Shown here piece after piece: positions 7,446 to 14,611 of a DNA stretch of 17,700 nucleotides. A program made the translations under genes and the position numbers. Positions within the stretch are counted from its first letter, which is position 1. The number at the start of each line of letters is the position of its first letter. The stretch is from assembly GCA_016200445.1 (NCBI GenBank), contig JACQEQ010000403.1, positions 1-17,700 of the forward strand, written 5' to 3'. The notes beneath the pieces are model-generated. The model made no database searches. It was not told the DNA's origin and saw only the letters and a program-made list of their open reading frames with translations. Source of the DNA: Gammaproteobacteria bacterium (GTDB lineage: Bacteria > Pseudomonadota > Gammaproteobacteria > SG8-11).

Positions 7446-8321
7446 ATGCTGCGCTACACCTGGTTCATAATGCTTTCAATGTGTCTTGTCCCGGCCCATG
7501 CGGAGGATGTGACGATAAAACCTGGCGCACTCGCCCTCAATGCCCATGTGGAAAAAGCCGCCGACTGGCCGCAACGCGTAATCCTGATGACACACGGCAC
7601 GCTCGCCCACAACAAAATGGAAATCATGAGCAGCTTGCAGAGTCTGCTCAAACAGCGTGGTTATAGCTCACTGTCGATTAACCTCAGCTATGCCATCGAC
7701 AATCGTGCCAGTGCAATGTACGACTGCAGCACTCCGCTGCGTCACAAACACACCGACGCCCTGGATGAAATTGGTGCCTGGTTGGGTTGGCTAAAACAAC
7801 AAGGCGCGAAAGACCTCACGTTGCTCGGACACTCGCGCGGCGGCAATCAAACAGCGTGGTTCGCGGCGGAACGCGACGATGCAATAATGCAACGCGTGGT
7901 GCTGATTGCGCCCGCAACCTGGAATGCGGACAACGTAGCTAAGAACTATAAGGCGAATAACGGCAAAGAACTGGCGCCACTGATTGCCAAAGCCGCTGCA
8001 CAAAAACCTGACACGCTGTTGCCGCACACTGACTTGTTGTATTGCAAAGACACTAATGTGAGCGCAGCAAGCTTTGTGTCTTACTACAAACCCGAACCAC
8101 GTTTTGACACCCCGGTGCTGCTGCCGAAAATATCCAAGCCGGTGCTGGTGTTTGCCGGTACGGAAGACGCCGTCGTACCCGACGTCGCACAGAAATTCGG
8201 CCCGCTCGCCGACGGTAAAAAGGTGCAGTTAAAGACCATTACCGGCGCCGATCATTTTTTTCTCGATCTTTACATTATTGATGCGGCAGATGTGATCGCC
8301 GCATTTATCGGCGGAAAATAG
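7446..8321 (+). CDS. Secreted alpha/beta hydrolase
   Basis: A 291-residue protein with a Sec signal peptide (cleavage AHA|ED after residue 19) and an alpha/beta-hydrolase fold. Seen: the oxyanion-region H50-G, the nucleophile elbow G128-H-S130-R-G-G, a catalytic acid in GTED241AVVPD246, and the histidine H270 in GADHFF. Two cysteines (C94, C200) could form a disulphide in the periplasm. GGAGG lies 7 bases before the ATG, and the gene begins 19 bases after the DedA-family stop. The substrate is unknown; the family includes esterases, lipases and peptidases, and the short lid region does not decide between them. Confidence 0.85.
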   Translation: MLRYTWFIMLSMCLVPAHAEDVTIKPGALALNAHVEKAADWPQRVILMTHGTLAHNKMEIMSSLQSLLKQRGYSSLSINLSYAIDNRASAMYDCSTPLRHKHTDALDEIGAWLGWLKQQGAKDLTLLGHSRGGNQTAWFAAERDDAIMQRVVLIAPATWNADNVAKNYKANNGKELAPLIAKAAAQKPDTLLPHTDLLYCKDTNVSAASFVSYYKPEPRFDTPVLLPKISKPVLVFAGTEDAVVPDVAQKFGPLADGKKVQLKTITGADHFFLDLYIIDAADVIAAFIGGK

Positions 8322-8364
8322 CGCTAAGAATTGAGTGAAAAATTAAATGGAGCTTCCCTGCCCC

Positions 8365-8400
8365 TGCTGTTCGAACGGCATCCTTACTGTAGGAACAGCA
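8365..8400. terminator. Inverted repeat between convergent genes
   Basis: TGCTGTTC (8365-8372) is perfectly complementary to GAACAGCA (8393-8400), with a 20-base loop. It lies between the ends of the hydrolase (8321) and the Tat protein gene (8420). No T-run follows on either strand, so intrinsic termination is only a suggestion. The right arm, GTAGGAACAGC, faintly resembles the GTAGGAGC head of the REP units elsewhere in the window. Confidence 0.35.
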
Positions 8401-8419
8401 TCCCATCAAATCATGCTGG

Positions 8420-9913
8420 CTAAACGATCGGCTGGAACATCACATAGCTATCCCAGCTCGTGGATGGCCCCAAGCCTTGCCCTGGAATAATCTGCGCAAA
8501 GCGGCCAACCTCGTTATGCAAGGCCAGGTAATTGAGCACCACTGCTTCGGCCAGTTGCGTCACGTTGTTGCTCAAGGGCGTTGCGCCGGTTTCCACTGAG
8601 CCATTGGCGCGGTAATAACCGAGCTGGCGCGCGTTGGCAGTTTTCAATTTTGGCTTGCTCACCGGGTTGTACACCAGCATAAACACTGCCCCGCAGGTGC
8701 CGTTGTCCGAGGTCCATACCAGCTTCCCGCCAGCGTTGTTGTCGGCAGTGCCGTTACTGCTCACCGCACCATCGGTAAATACATAGATCATCACCGGTTT
8801 GTTTTTAATGCGGGCATATTCCAGTACCGCGCCGATGGCTTGACCGGCCTTCAAGTCTTTGGCGTCTCCATTGACACGATTGCCATCGTGATAGTCGAAA
8901 CCACCCAATTGCACAGTACCGGCACCGGCATAACCTTCCAGCACCAGCTTCATGATTGCAGCGGTTTTAAGAAAATCGCCGTCGGCGGCCACATTGGGGA
9001 AGATGGCATTAATGTTGGCATCCAACGCCGGATTCAGCACATCCGGATTGCCGAACTGCTGCACTTTTTCAGTGGTGCCGCTGTAGGCACAGTTCAGCAA
9101 ACTTTTCACGACATCGGCTTCCGGTAACTTGCCGGCTTTCGCACCGCTCAAGCGCTCCACCGCCTGCATGACGCGCACGGCACCGCTGCCACCGAGTTGC
9201 GTTGCTAATTTGCCGGTATCCACCAATCCCCGGGTGTCGGCCACCGAGGAAACTTTTGTGGGCCGCAAGGTCGCATCGATCTGGTTGGCCGGTGCTACCG
9301 AGTTACCGCCGGATACGGAATTTTGCGTTCCCAATAATGCCACGAGCTGACCCTTTGCTCCGGCTTTGGCAATTCCGTACATCGGATTATGCGGATTGTT
9401 CGACGTATCGTCGTTGGAACGCACGCACACCACGCAGCCCTCGACATTCGCCAAGGTTGCGGCGGTTGCCTTTAATTTAATTCCCGCCAGCAAGGAACTA
9501 CTCGCATGAAATGCCAAGCCCAGCTCCGTATTCACCTGACCCGGTAACGACGGCAGCATGGAGCTGGCGATACCCAGCTTGTTGTAACCGGCGGCATCCA
9601 ACGGATCCATCTGCCCGCCCTGTTTACCGACCAGCACGTTGGAACCGGCGATATTGGCGCCACCGGCCAGATCGAAGCAGATGAACGGGACTTTACCCGA
9701 ACCGGCCGGCGACACTGCGATGCCACACTCGGCGGCGGCCGCGTAGGCTTCCGGCGAGCTACCGAGCAAACCCAGCAACGACGGCCCGACCGCTAATCCC
9801 ATGCCGCTAATCAAGCCCTGGGCAAGAAAGTCACGACGTGTCACCGGCCGCGCATGATTCTCATGACGAAACGGGACCTGGGTGGTTTGAGACGGCAATT
9901 TTTTGTTACGCAT
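8420..9913 (-). CDS. Tat-exported DUF1501-like protein
   Basis: A 497-residue protein, third gene of the cytochrome/LamG operon. Seen: a Tat signal with the twin arginines R26-R27 in TRRDFLAQG, a hydrophobic stretch (about 32-51) and an Ala-rich cleavage region (AYAAAA, about 56-61). The start of the mature part, FICFDLAGGANIAGSNVLVG, resembles the opening strand and turn of DUF1501 proteins, and MIYVFTDGAVSSNG is a second conserved-looking block. DUF1501 proteins are, to my knowledge, alkaline-phosphatase-fold proteins of unknown function that in Planctomycetes are often encoded beside PSCyt/DUF1592-type cytochrome proteins; the neighbours here fit that. Tat export implies folding in the cytoplasm. 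GAGGGG lies about 7 bases before the ATG, and the gap to the LamG gene is 31 bases. The family link is moderate and the function unknown. Confidence 0.75.
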   Translation of the reverse strand: MRNKKLPSQTTQVPFRHENHARPVTRRDFLAQGLISGMGLAVGPSLLGLLGSSPEAYAAAAECGIAVSPAGSGKVPFICFDLAGGANIAGSNVLVGKQGGQMDPLDAAGYNKLGIASSMLPSLPGQVNTELGLAFHASSSLLAGIKLKATAATLANVEGCVVCVRSNDDTSNNPHNPMYGIAKAGAKGQLVALLGTQNSVSGGNSVAPANQIDATLRPTKVSSVADTRGLVDTGKLATQLGGSGAVRVMQAVERLSGAKAGKLPEADVVKSLLNCAYSGTTEKVQQFGNPDVLNPALDANINAIFPNVAADGDFLKTAAIMKLVLEGYAGAGTVQLGGFDYHDGNRVNGDAKDLKAGQAIGAVLEYARIKNKPVMIYVFTDGAVSSNGTADNNAGGKLVWTSDNGTCGAVFMLVYNPVSKPKLKTANARQLGYYRANGSVETGATPLSNNVTQLAEAVVLNYLALHNEVGRFAQIIPGQGLGPSTSWDSYVMFQPIV

Positions 9914-9944
9914 GACGCTACCCCTCTTCAGTAATTTAGTGAGA

Positions 9945-12077
9945 TTAGTGAACCATCAAGGCCGCGCTGCTGAGCACCGTGGTGCATGCGCCTTTAACGA
10001 TGGAACGGGTGCGCACTTGGTCGATGGTGAGCGGCGGAACCGCAACATTCGCCGCCGCGACAAGGTCGTTGATCAACGTATTCACCTCGGTGTAACTCTC
10101 GGTCGCCGTGGGTTGATTGGCGAAATTCACGCCGATCATTTTGTTGTTCAGCGTATTAGTGATCAGATCCTTCTTCACTTGCGTACTGAACGCCGTGGCG
10201 ACCGGCGAACCGAACTCGAACGCGGGCGTGGTGTTGAAAAACGCCGCGCGGGCAGTGGCGTTTTCGACCAACGAGTCGCAGTACTCGGTCGCGAGTTTGG
10301 CGATACCGACTTGCTGCGCCGGCAAGAAACTCATCACATTGCTGCCGCTTGGGAGTTGCTGACGCAACTGCGTAAACACGGTATTCACGTTGGCGGTCGT
10401 GACGCTGATACCGGTGAGCGCAGACATGGTGTTATTCACCTGGTCGAAGGTACGCACGCCCGACTTCGGAATCACCGCCCGTGTGTCGGTCGTCATCGAC
10501 AACTCAGCCGGTGCAGGTTCCGGTAGCACGTTGCTCAATACGCCTAACTCTTCGAAAGTGAGAATAAACGAATCGCTGCCTGTACCTTTATCTTGTCCCA
10601 TCACGGTGCCCATGGATGACAATTCAAGTTTGGGTGCATTCACAACCATATCCACATTGCGATACGCCTGCCCTGCAGCGGGCAACACTTCGTTAATCGC
10701 GATTTGCATGCCTTTGATATGCAGGCTGCCCGGATTCGGTCCGATATAGGTCGGGTGTGCGAACAAGTATCCGGCCTTGTCAATTTCACCGGCATCGAGC
10801 TCAATCGTTCCACCGACCATGCCAGCCGCTGCGGAAATATCAAAACGCAGTACCGAGCGGTCCATATAGCCGGCATCGAAATTCTGTTTCACCTGAGCGG
10901 CGCTTAACGGGCGGTTATAGATTGCCACCAGATAGAACACGCCTTTCCATAAACGGTCATTGGTCTTTTCGTTACCCAGAATGAACGAATAGCCCGGGTC
11001 CCAAATGGCGAGATCACCTTTGCCTTGCGGATCGGCCAGCCCGGTATCGACGCCGTCCAGATAGATTTTGCGTCCCGCCGTTTGGTCGAACGTGGCCACC
11101 ACATGTTGAGGCGCCAGTTTTAGACTACCTGCCGCCGTCGCAAGATCCGGCGTGCCCGCCGTGACGCTGATTCCGGCCGCAGTGCTGCGATTACGATGGA
11201 TATATTGCGTCGTGTTCTGGGAAAGCTGGAAATTACGCGATCCAGTGTCAATGGAATAGGACACGATACGCGCCGGTCCCGCTTGCGTATTATTGTCGGG
11301 AACGATCCACGCTTCGATGCTGTATTCCTTGGTCGCGTTCGGAGCAGCGATCTGATCGAATAACTTCTTGCTGGATTCGACGTTGGCTTCCGCCTTGCCG
11401 GTGACATTTTTCAGCCCTTGCTGCGCTACCCACTCGGTGCCGCTGAGCGTCAAATCCATCGCCGGCGCCACACCGCTTAAGTCACGCACGACGGTACCCG
11501 AGCCTTCTTTAAATAAATACAGGGCCACCACGTTGCTGTTTACGCGCTTGCTCAACACATTGGCGGCTTGGCTTGCTGCAAAAGTCGTGGCTGCACTCTT
11601 AATAGTTTGAGCACTAAAGCCCGTATCCACCGGCTTGCCGCCGGTCAGCGCCACCCACTCCTCGATCTTGCTGCGAATTTGCGCGGCATCGTCCGCGCAG
11701 ACGCTCCAGCAGTTGTGCTTTTCATCGGCTAGCTTAACCACGATGCGTGATTTGGCGGGATTAAGTTTGTCGACTTTTTTGCCGTCGAGAATCGACTTGT
11801 AAGCGGTTTGACTATCTTTGTTTGCAAACGCAGGCGCGCCCGCAGTATTCCCGTCGTGACACCCAGCGCAATACTGAGTCGTGACTTTATATACTGTGCT
11901 CTCGAATGCGGCTTGATCCGTAGCAAGTGCAAGCGGCGTTTCAGATGACGGCGCCGAACCACCCGGCCCGCCGCAAGCACCCAGTAACAGGGCCGCTGCG
12001 GCCAGGCACACACCTGCACTCCAACTGCGTAGCGCCGTATGCGTTGCATCACCACTCATTGACAATTTAGTATCCAT
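9945..12077 (-). CDS. Lipoprotein with CxxCH haem motif and LamG domain
   Basis: A 710-residue protein, middle gene of the operon. I start at 12077 (MDTKLSMSG), which has GGGGG about 5 bases upstream and gives a lipoprotein signal with lipobox LGAC at C35; the frame is open to 12140, which would overlap the upstream gene. Domains: a c-type haem site C70-AGC-H74 in a planctomycete-cytochrome-like segment (about 55-150, ending in IRSKIEEWVALTGG); a LamG/concanavalin-like jelly roll (about 184-403, with VALYLFKEGSG, YSIEAWIVPDNNT and RKIYLDGVDTG); and an unassigned C-terminal part (about 404-710) containing QQVGIAKLATEYCD and ending ACTTVLSSAALMVH. The LamG domain suggests binding to glycans or surface partners. 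A CWSVC pair near residue 120 could be a disulphide. Predicted location is the outer membrane or periplasm. Confidence 0.82.
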   Translation of the reverse strand: MDTKLSMSGDATHTALRSWSAGVCLAAAALLLGACGGPGGSAPSSETPLALATDQAAFESTVYKVTTQYCAGCHDGNTAGAPAFANKDSQTAYKSILDGKKVDKLNPAKSRIVVKLADEKHNCWSVCADDAAQIRSKIEEWVALTGGKPVDTGFSAQTIKSAATTFAASQAANVLSKRVNSNVVALYLFKEGSGTVVRDLSGVAPAMDLTLSGTEWVAQQGLKNVTGKAEANVESSKKLFDQIAAPNATKEYSIEAWIVPDNNTQAGPARIVSYSIDTGSRNFQLSQNTTQYIHRNRSTAAGISVTAGTPDLATAAGSLKLAPQHVVATFDQTAGRKIYLDGVDTGLADPQGKGDLAIWDPGYSFILGNEKTNDRLWKGVFYLVAIYNRPLSAAQVKQNFDAGYMDRSVLRFDISAAAGMVGGTIELDAGEIDKAGYLFAHPTYIGPNPGSLHIKGMQIAINEVLPAAGQAYRNVDMVVNAPKLELSSMGTVMGQDKGTGSDSFILTFEELGVLSNVLPEPAPAELSMTTDTRAVIPKSGVRTFDQVNNTMSALTGISVTTANVNTVFTQLRQQLPSGSNVMSFLPAQQVGIAKLATEYCDSLVENATARAAFFNTTPAFEFGSPVATAFSTQVKKDLITNTLNNKMIGVNFANQPTATESYTEVNTLINDLVAAANVAVPPLTIDQVRTRSIVKGACTTVLSSAALMVH

Positions 12078-12124
12078 AGGTACCCCCGCAATAAAATCAG
12101 TCCAAAAGTTGAACAACATGTCGA

Positions 12125-13336
12125 TCAATCGCCTTTGCAATAGGCCGCCACTTCGGCAAATACGCGCTTCATGTTGTAATTATTTTTCTCGAACACATCG
12201 GTGATGCGCTGAACTTCCGACTGATCGATTGCCGACGCGGGATCGCGCAGACAAGTGAACTTGAACACCTTCTGCACCTGACATTGTGAAAACGCTTTGC
12301 TGGAAGAAAGTTCCTGTCCAAGACTTTTTATACCGTTGCCGGTCCCCGGCGATGCGCTATTCCATCCCAGCGACGCATTCGGACCATGGCGCCAGTAATT
12401 GTTCCACTGGTCGTTCTTAACGATGTAACCCAGCGGGAAGTTATTTGAGTTGATAAGATTCTTTGGTTGCACGACGCCCGGTGTCATTACAATTTGCTCA
12501 CCGGCGCCTGCCGTGACTTCTTTGAAGTCGTAATACGCGAACGCTTGCGCCAATGGATCCATCCCTGAATGACAGCCTACACACTGATTCAAAAAGATCG
12601 TGCTGTCGCCGCCGGGGCTGCGTGACACGTCTTGACGAATTCGATCCGGCGTCCGAGTTACATCGTGCATATCTTCCATATCGCGACACATCTGCGTCAT
12701 GAAGGTGAAGCGAACCGCGCGGCGGTTGGTGCCCATTTTAAGAAATGCTTCGCCGAATGCGCGTGTCGTCATGACACCCGCGATATTCTGCTGTGCGAGG
12801 GTGGCACCGGGTTGACTCGACTGCGAGCTACGAATCAAATTAGCCGGATCGGCGAGATTAATGCGCTTAGTTTCCAGTTCTTTATAGTGCGCATTATTTG
12901 TTGGCGAAACCGGCGCTGTGATTGCGGCTGCCGAGCCGGCAACGTAGGTAATGTCTTCGGTCAAGACCTGGTTAAACGGTACATCGTCGCGGATCATGCC
13001 GATGACGGTGGCAGTGTAGTCGTTGAGATCGGCGTAGGGCGATTGCTCGGCGTTGGTCCACGGCGTAATGAAATTCTTCAGCGTCGTGTTGTAAAACGTA
13101 CTGTTGTTCATCGCATCGGTGGCCGCGCCAACGGCATCACCACCCTGGATTTTTGCAGCCATCGAATTCAGTACGGCATCCGATGGCGGTACGCCTAGCA
13201 AGCGATCATGAATGCGTCGCGCCTGTTCACGCGGTCCAGCCATGGCGAGTGTCGTTGCGCCGATCAACACTACGGCAGTTATATACTGGAGACCTGCACG
13301 CCCCAACGATTCGAAATTACTGCGCGTATTCTTCAT
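12125..13336 (-). CDS. Exported protein with CVGCH haem motif, DUF1588/PSCyt-like
   Basis: A 403-residue protein, first gene of the operon. Of two ATG codons I choose 13336 (MKNTRSNFES), because GGGGGT then sits 6 bases upstream; for the ATG at 13342 it would be adjacent. Seen: a Sec signal with AMA|GP cleavage; an N-terminal helical region (EQARRIHDRLLGVPPSDAVL); then C252-VGC-H256-SGMDPLAQAFAYYDF, very like the haem/terminal motif of DUF1588 proteins (PSCyt3 of planctomycete-type cytochromes); and a C-terminal pair in FSQCQVQKVFKFTCLRD. One haem c would be attached in the periplasm. It is 47 bases from the LamG gene. The role is unknown; electron transfer coupled to oxidation of some polymer or surface substrate is a guess. 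It is probably a minimal relative of the DUF1592/1588/1585 proteins, which are usually longer. Confidence 0.8.
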   Translation of the reverse strand: MKNTRSNFESLGRAGLQYITAVVLIGATTLAMAGPREQARRIHDRLLGVPPSDAVLNSMAAKIQGGDAVGAATDAMNNSTFYNTTLKNFITPWTNAEQSPYADLNDYTATVIGMIRDDVPFNQVLTEDITYVAGSAAAITAPVSPTNNAHYKELETKRINLADPANLIRSSQSSQPGATLAQQNIAGVMTTRAFGEAFLKMGTNRRAVRFTFMTQMCRDMEDMHDVTRTPDRIRQDVSRSPGGDSTIFLNQCVGCHSGMDPLAQAFAYYDFKEVTAGAGEQIVMTPGVVQPKNLINSNNFPLGYIVKNDQWNNYWRHGPNASLGWNSASPGTGNGIKSLGQELSSSKAFSQCQVQKVFKFTCLRDPASAIDQSEVQRITDVFEKNNYNMKRVFAEVAAYCKGD

Positions 13337-13493
13337 ATCCATACCCCCTGCTCACAATGCATGAACGTATTTTTACGCTCACACATGACCCGTCCCACTT
13401 CCCTTTAGCTCTTGCACAGCGCAAGACATTTACTGCTGTTGTGACCTTGCCGTTTTTATAAATGTCGAAACCAAGCTCGCTGTGCACGTTGCA

Positions 13494-13536
13494 TTTATAT
13501 GGGGGTTGCACGTGGTTTAACGTGAATGAATTCACA
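13494..13536 (-). promoter_or_regulatory. CRP-like site and -10 element upstream of the cytochrome operon
   Basis: CGTGA-ATGAAT-TCACA (13521-13536) matches the CRP/Vfr consensus TGTGA-N6-TCACA at 9 of 10 positions and contains the palindrome GTGAAT-GA-ATTCAC. On the minus strand TATAAA (13499-13494) would be the -10, giving a start near 13487 and placing the site centre (13528.5) about 41.5 bases upstream, the class II activator position. The -35 hexamer at the 17-base spacing is poor (CGTTAA), as expected for an activated promoter. A second TATAAA lies at 13460-13455. Confidence 0.5.
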
Positions 13537-13681
13537 ACGAAGTTGCTACAGGGGGAGTACGTGTAAAATTTGCGACACAGGGCGCAAACACAGTTCTCAT
13601 GAAGCGCGAATCGCGACCGACTCAATGCCTAAAAGTGCTTTATTTATAGCGTATTTCGATATTTATAGAAATTTATCAGCT

Positions 13682-13718
13682 GCGCGATTCGACACAGCGA
13701 ATGTGCGCGGAATCGCGC
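13682..13718. terminator. Perfect 9-base inverted repeat after the Cys4 lipoprotein gene
   Basis: GCGCGATTC (13682-13690) pairs exactly with GAATCGCGC (13710-13718) around 19 bases. It starts 29 bases past the stop of the minus-strand gene ending at 13747. The T-rich tail (TAATTTTT) is on the plus-strand side only, so as a terminator for the minus-strand gene it is imperfect. An internal alternative pairing ATTCG/CGAAT exists, and a related sequence GCGCGAATCGCG lies at 13604-13615. Confidence 0.4.
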
Positions 13719-13746
13719 TAATTTTTGCCGGAGTTCACAGGATCGA

Positions 13747-14271
13747 TCAGCGGCTGAGGATTGGTGAGATATGCGTCACACGCGATACCGCATTGCCCGG
13801 TTTGCTTTCAAAAAACACAATGTTTCCCTGCCACACGAAATTAATTTCACAGCTCGCACATTCAAGGTCGCATGTCGTGACAATTTTATTCGCACATTTA
13901 ATAGTCTCACCCAAATCATGACCGGGTAATGTCTGCTTAATTTGTTCCAGCGTCATGCCGACGATGACCTGACCGGCCTCGATTGCCCGTGCAATTTCAT
14001 ATGAAAGAGACGCGTCAGCGGCAAGAAATGCGCCGAGCTGGGGACGGTCGTTATCGGTATGGCGTATGTCGAATACGAGCGGATTTGCGCCCTTGCCTTT
14101 AACGTAAATAACAGACCCCCAGCGCGCGACGATCAAACCGCGGCAATTTGAACAGTCGGCCGTGCACTCGCTCACCGGCTTCTTTTCGCACCAAAGGCGT
14201 TCGGTTTGCTGTCCAACAATCGCCAGCGCGTCCAGTACCAGCCGCACCTCTTCGAGATTCATGTCGCGCAC
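13747..14271 (-). CDS. Twin Cys4-module protein (3' open part of an interrupted lipoprotein gene)
   Basis: A 174-codon open frame from GTG 14271, with ATG at 14262. I do not recognise the family. It holds two copies of one module: a helix-like head (MNLEEVRLVL at 4-13; MTLEQIKQTL at 106-115), then four cysteines with identical spacing C-x7-C-x3-C-x2-C (C28, C36, C40, C43 and C126, C134, C138, C141), then a beta-like pair (RGLIVARWGSVIYVKGKG; EINFVWQGNIVFFESKPG). The heads, preceded by QIV or QVIVG, recall the short GMTxEQVR motif of BamE/SmpA-like lipoproteins. The cysteines could bind a metal or form disulphides; in a lipoprotein the latter is likelier. No ribosome binding site precedes GTG 14271 or ATG 14262, and the frame continues upstream through a single TAA into a lipoprotein signal, so this frame alone is probably not the original gene. 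Confidence 0.5.
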   Translation of the reverse strand: MRDMNLEEVRLVLDALAIVGQQTERLWCEKKPVSECTADCSNCRGLIVARWGSVIYVKGKGANPLVFDIRHTDNDRPQLGAFLAADASLSYEIARAIEAGQVIVGMTLEQIKQTLPGHDLGETIKCANKIVTTCDLECASCEINFVWQGNIVFFESKPGNAVSRVTHISPILSR

Positions 14272-14454
14272 GATTTGTTTTTTGCTCAGCGCATCTAATA
14301 CGTAGCCGGGACGGCCCGCATGATCGGCGCGATACGCGTCGATTGAGTTTTCAAAGTGCGCACGACGCGCTGGTTATTGCTGCGCCGCATTGTGGGCGCA
14401 ACCCGCTAACATGGCGGTTAGTGTGCACACTGCCCAACGAAGATTGATCTGCAT
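13747..14454 (-). pseudogene. Lipoprotein gene interrupted by an in-frame TAA at codon 27
   Basis: Reading from ATG 14454 gives a clear lipoprotein signal: MQINLR, a hydrophobic run, and lipobox LAGC at C19, followed by AHNAAQQ. Codon 27 (14376-14374) is TAA. The same frame then continues without further stops for 208 codons through PARRAHFENSIDAYRADHAG and LSKKQIVRDMNLEEVR into the twin Cys4 modules. The flanking codons CAA-TAA-CCA suggest an ancestral CAA or GAA changed by one base. With the stop ignored, the protein has 235 codons and the cysteine sets fall at 89/97/101/104 and 187/195/199/202. It may be a recent pseudogene, a read error, or suppressed translation. Nothing else in the frame is decayed, which favours a very recent change or an error. 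Confidence 0.7.
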
Positions 14455-14548
14455 CTTTAGCAAGCTCGTTAACCCGTCCGATTGGGATATGTATCGGCGG
14501 CAGATGCTGCTTCCTTGGGCACCGTGCAAGCAGAATCAAGCTGCGCAT
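14351..14548 (-). CDS. Possible leader ORF upstream of and overlapping the Cys4 lipoprotein gene
   Basis: A 65-codon frame, MRSLILLARCPRKQHLPP onward, ending TGA at 14351. It resembles no family I know and shows no domain. It is listed because its ATG is well placed: GAGG lies 8 bases upstream, about 20 bases after an extended -10, whereas the lipoprotein ATG at 14454 has no clear ribosome binding site. It overlaps the lipoprotein signal sequence in another frame, so it could couple translation, be the remnant of an older N-terminus, or be chance. Confidence 0.25.
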   Translation of the reverse strand: MRSLILLARCPRKQHLPPIHIPIGRVNELAKDADQSSLGSVHTNRHVSGLRPQCGAAITSASCAL

Positions 14549-14565
14549 AACGCGCACCTCAATTA

Positions 14566-14594
14566 AATATAGCAGGGGTCTAGCAGACTGTCGT
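14566..14594 (-). promoter_or_regulatory. Promoter for the Cys4 lipoprotein gene
   Basis: On the minus strand ACGACA (14594-14589; 4 of 6 to TTGACA) is separated by 17 bases from TATATT (14571-14566; 5 of 6 to TATAAT), and the latter is preceded by TGC, an extended -10. It begins 18 bases after the stop of the YgiQ-family gene, so the lipoprotein gene has its own promoter and a leader of about 105 bases. Confidence 0.55.
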
Positions 14595-14611
14595 ACTTGG
14601 GTGGGAGTTGA

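Larger units (their letters stand above)
13337..13746. other. 410-base gap between the cytochrome operon and the Cys4 lipoprotein
   Basis: No gene is supported here. Open frames on either strand lack a ribosome binding site and family-like sequence. The right half is AT-rich (13632-13680, with repeated ATTTATA). GTTGCA occurs twice, 16 bases apart (13488-13493 and 13504-13509), flanking the proposed -10 of the operon. The stretch also holds the CRP-like site and the hairpin at 13682-13718. Confidence 0.6.

Noticed and set aside
9903..10526. 207-codon plus-strand frame over the end of the LamG gene
   Set aside because: Antisense shadow of a gene with clear domains; Arg/His/Gly-rich product typical of reverse reading of GC-rich coding DNA.
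12077..12140. Longer N-terminus for the LamG lipoprotein starting at 12140
   Set aside because: It would overlap the upstream gene and bury the lipobox at residue 56; the start at 12077 has a ribosome binding site and a normal lipoprotein signal.
12632..13198. 188-codon plus-strand frame opposite the CVGCH protein
   Set aside because: Shadow of the cytochrome-type gene, which has a signal peptide and a haem motif; no initiation signals.
13504..13515. TTGCAC-type string considered as part of a sigma54 promoter
   Set aside because: The paired GG/GC elements at the required 12-24 spacing are not present on either strand; the CRP-like site plus TATAAA explains the region better.
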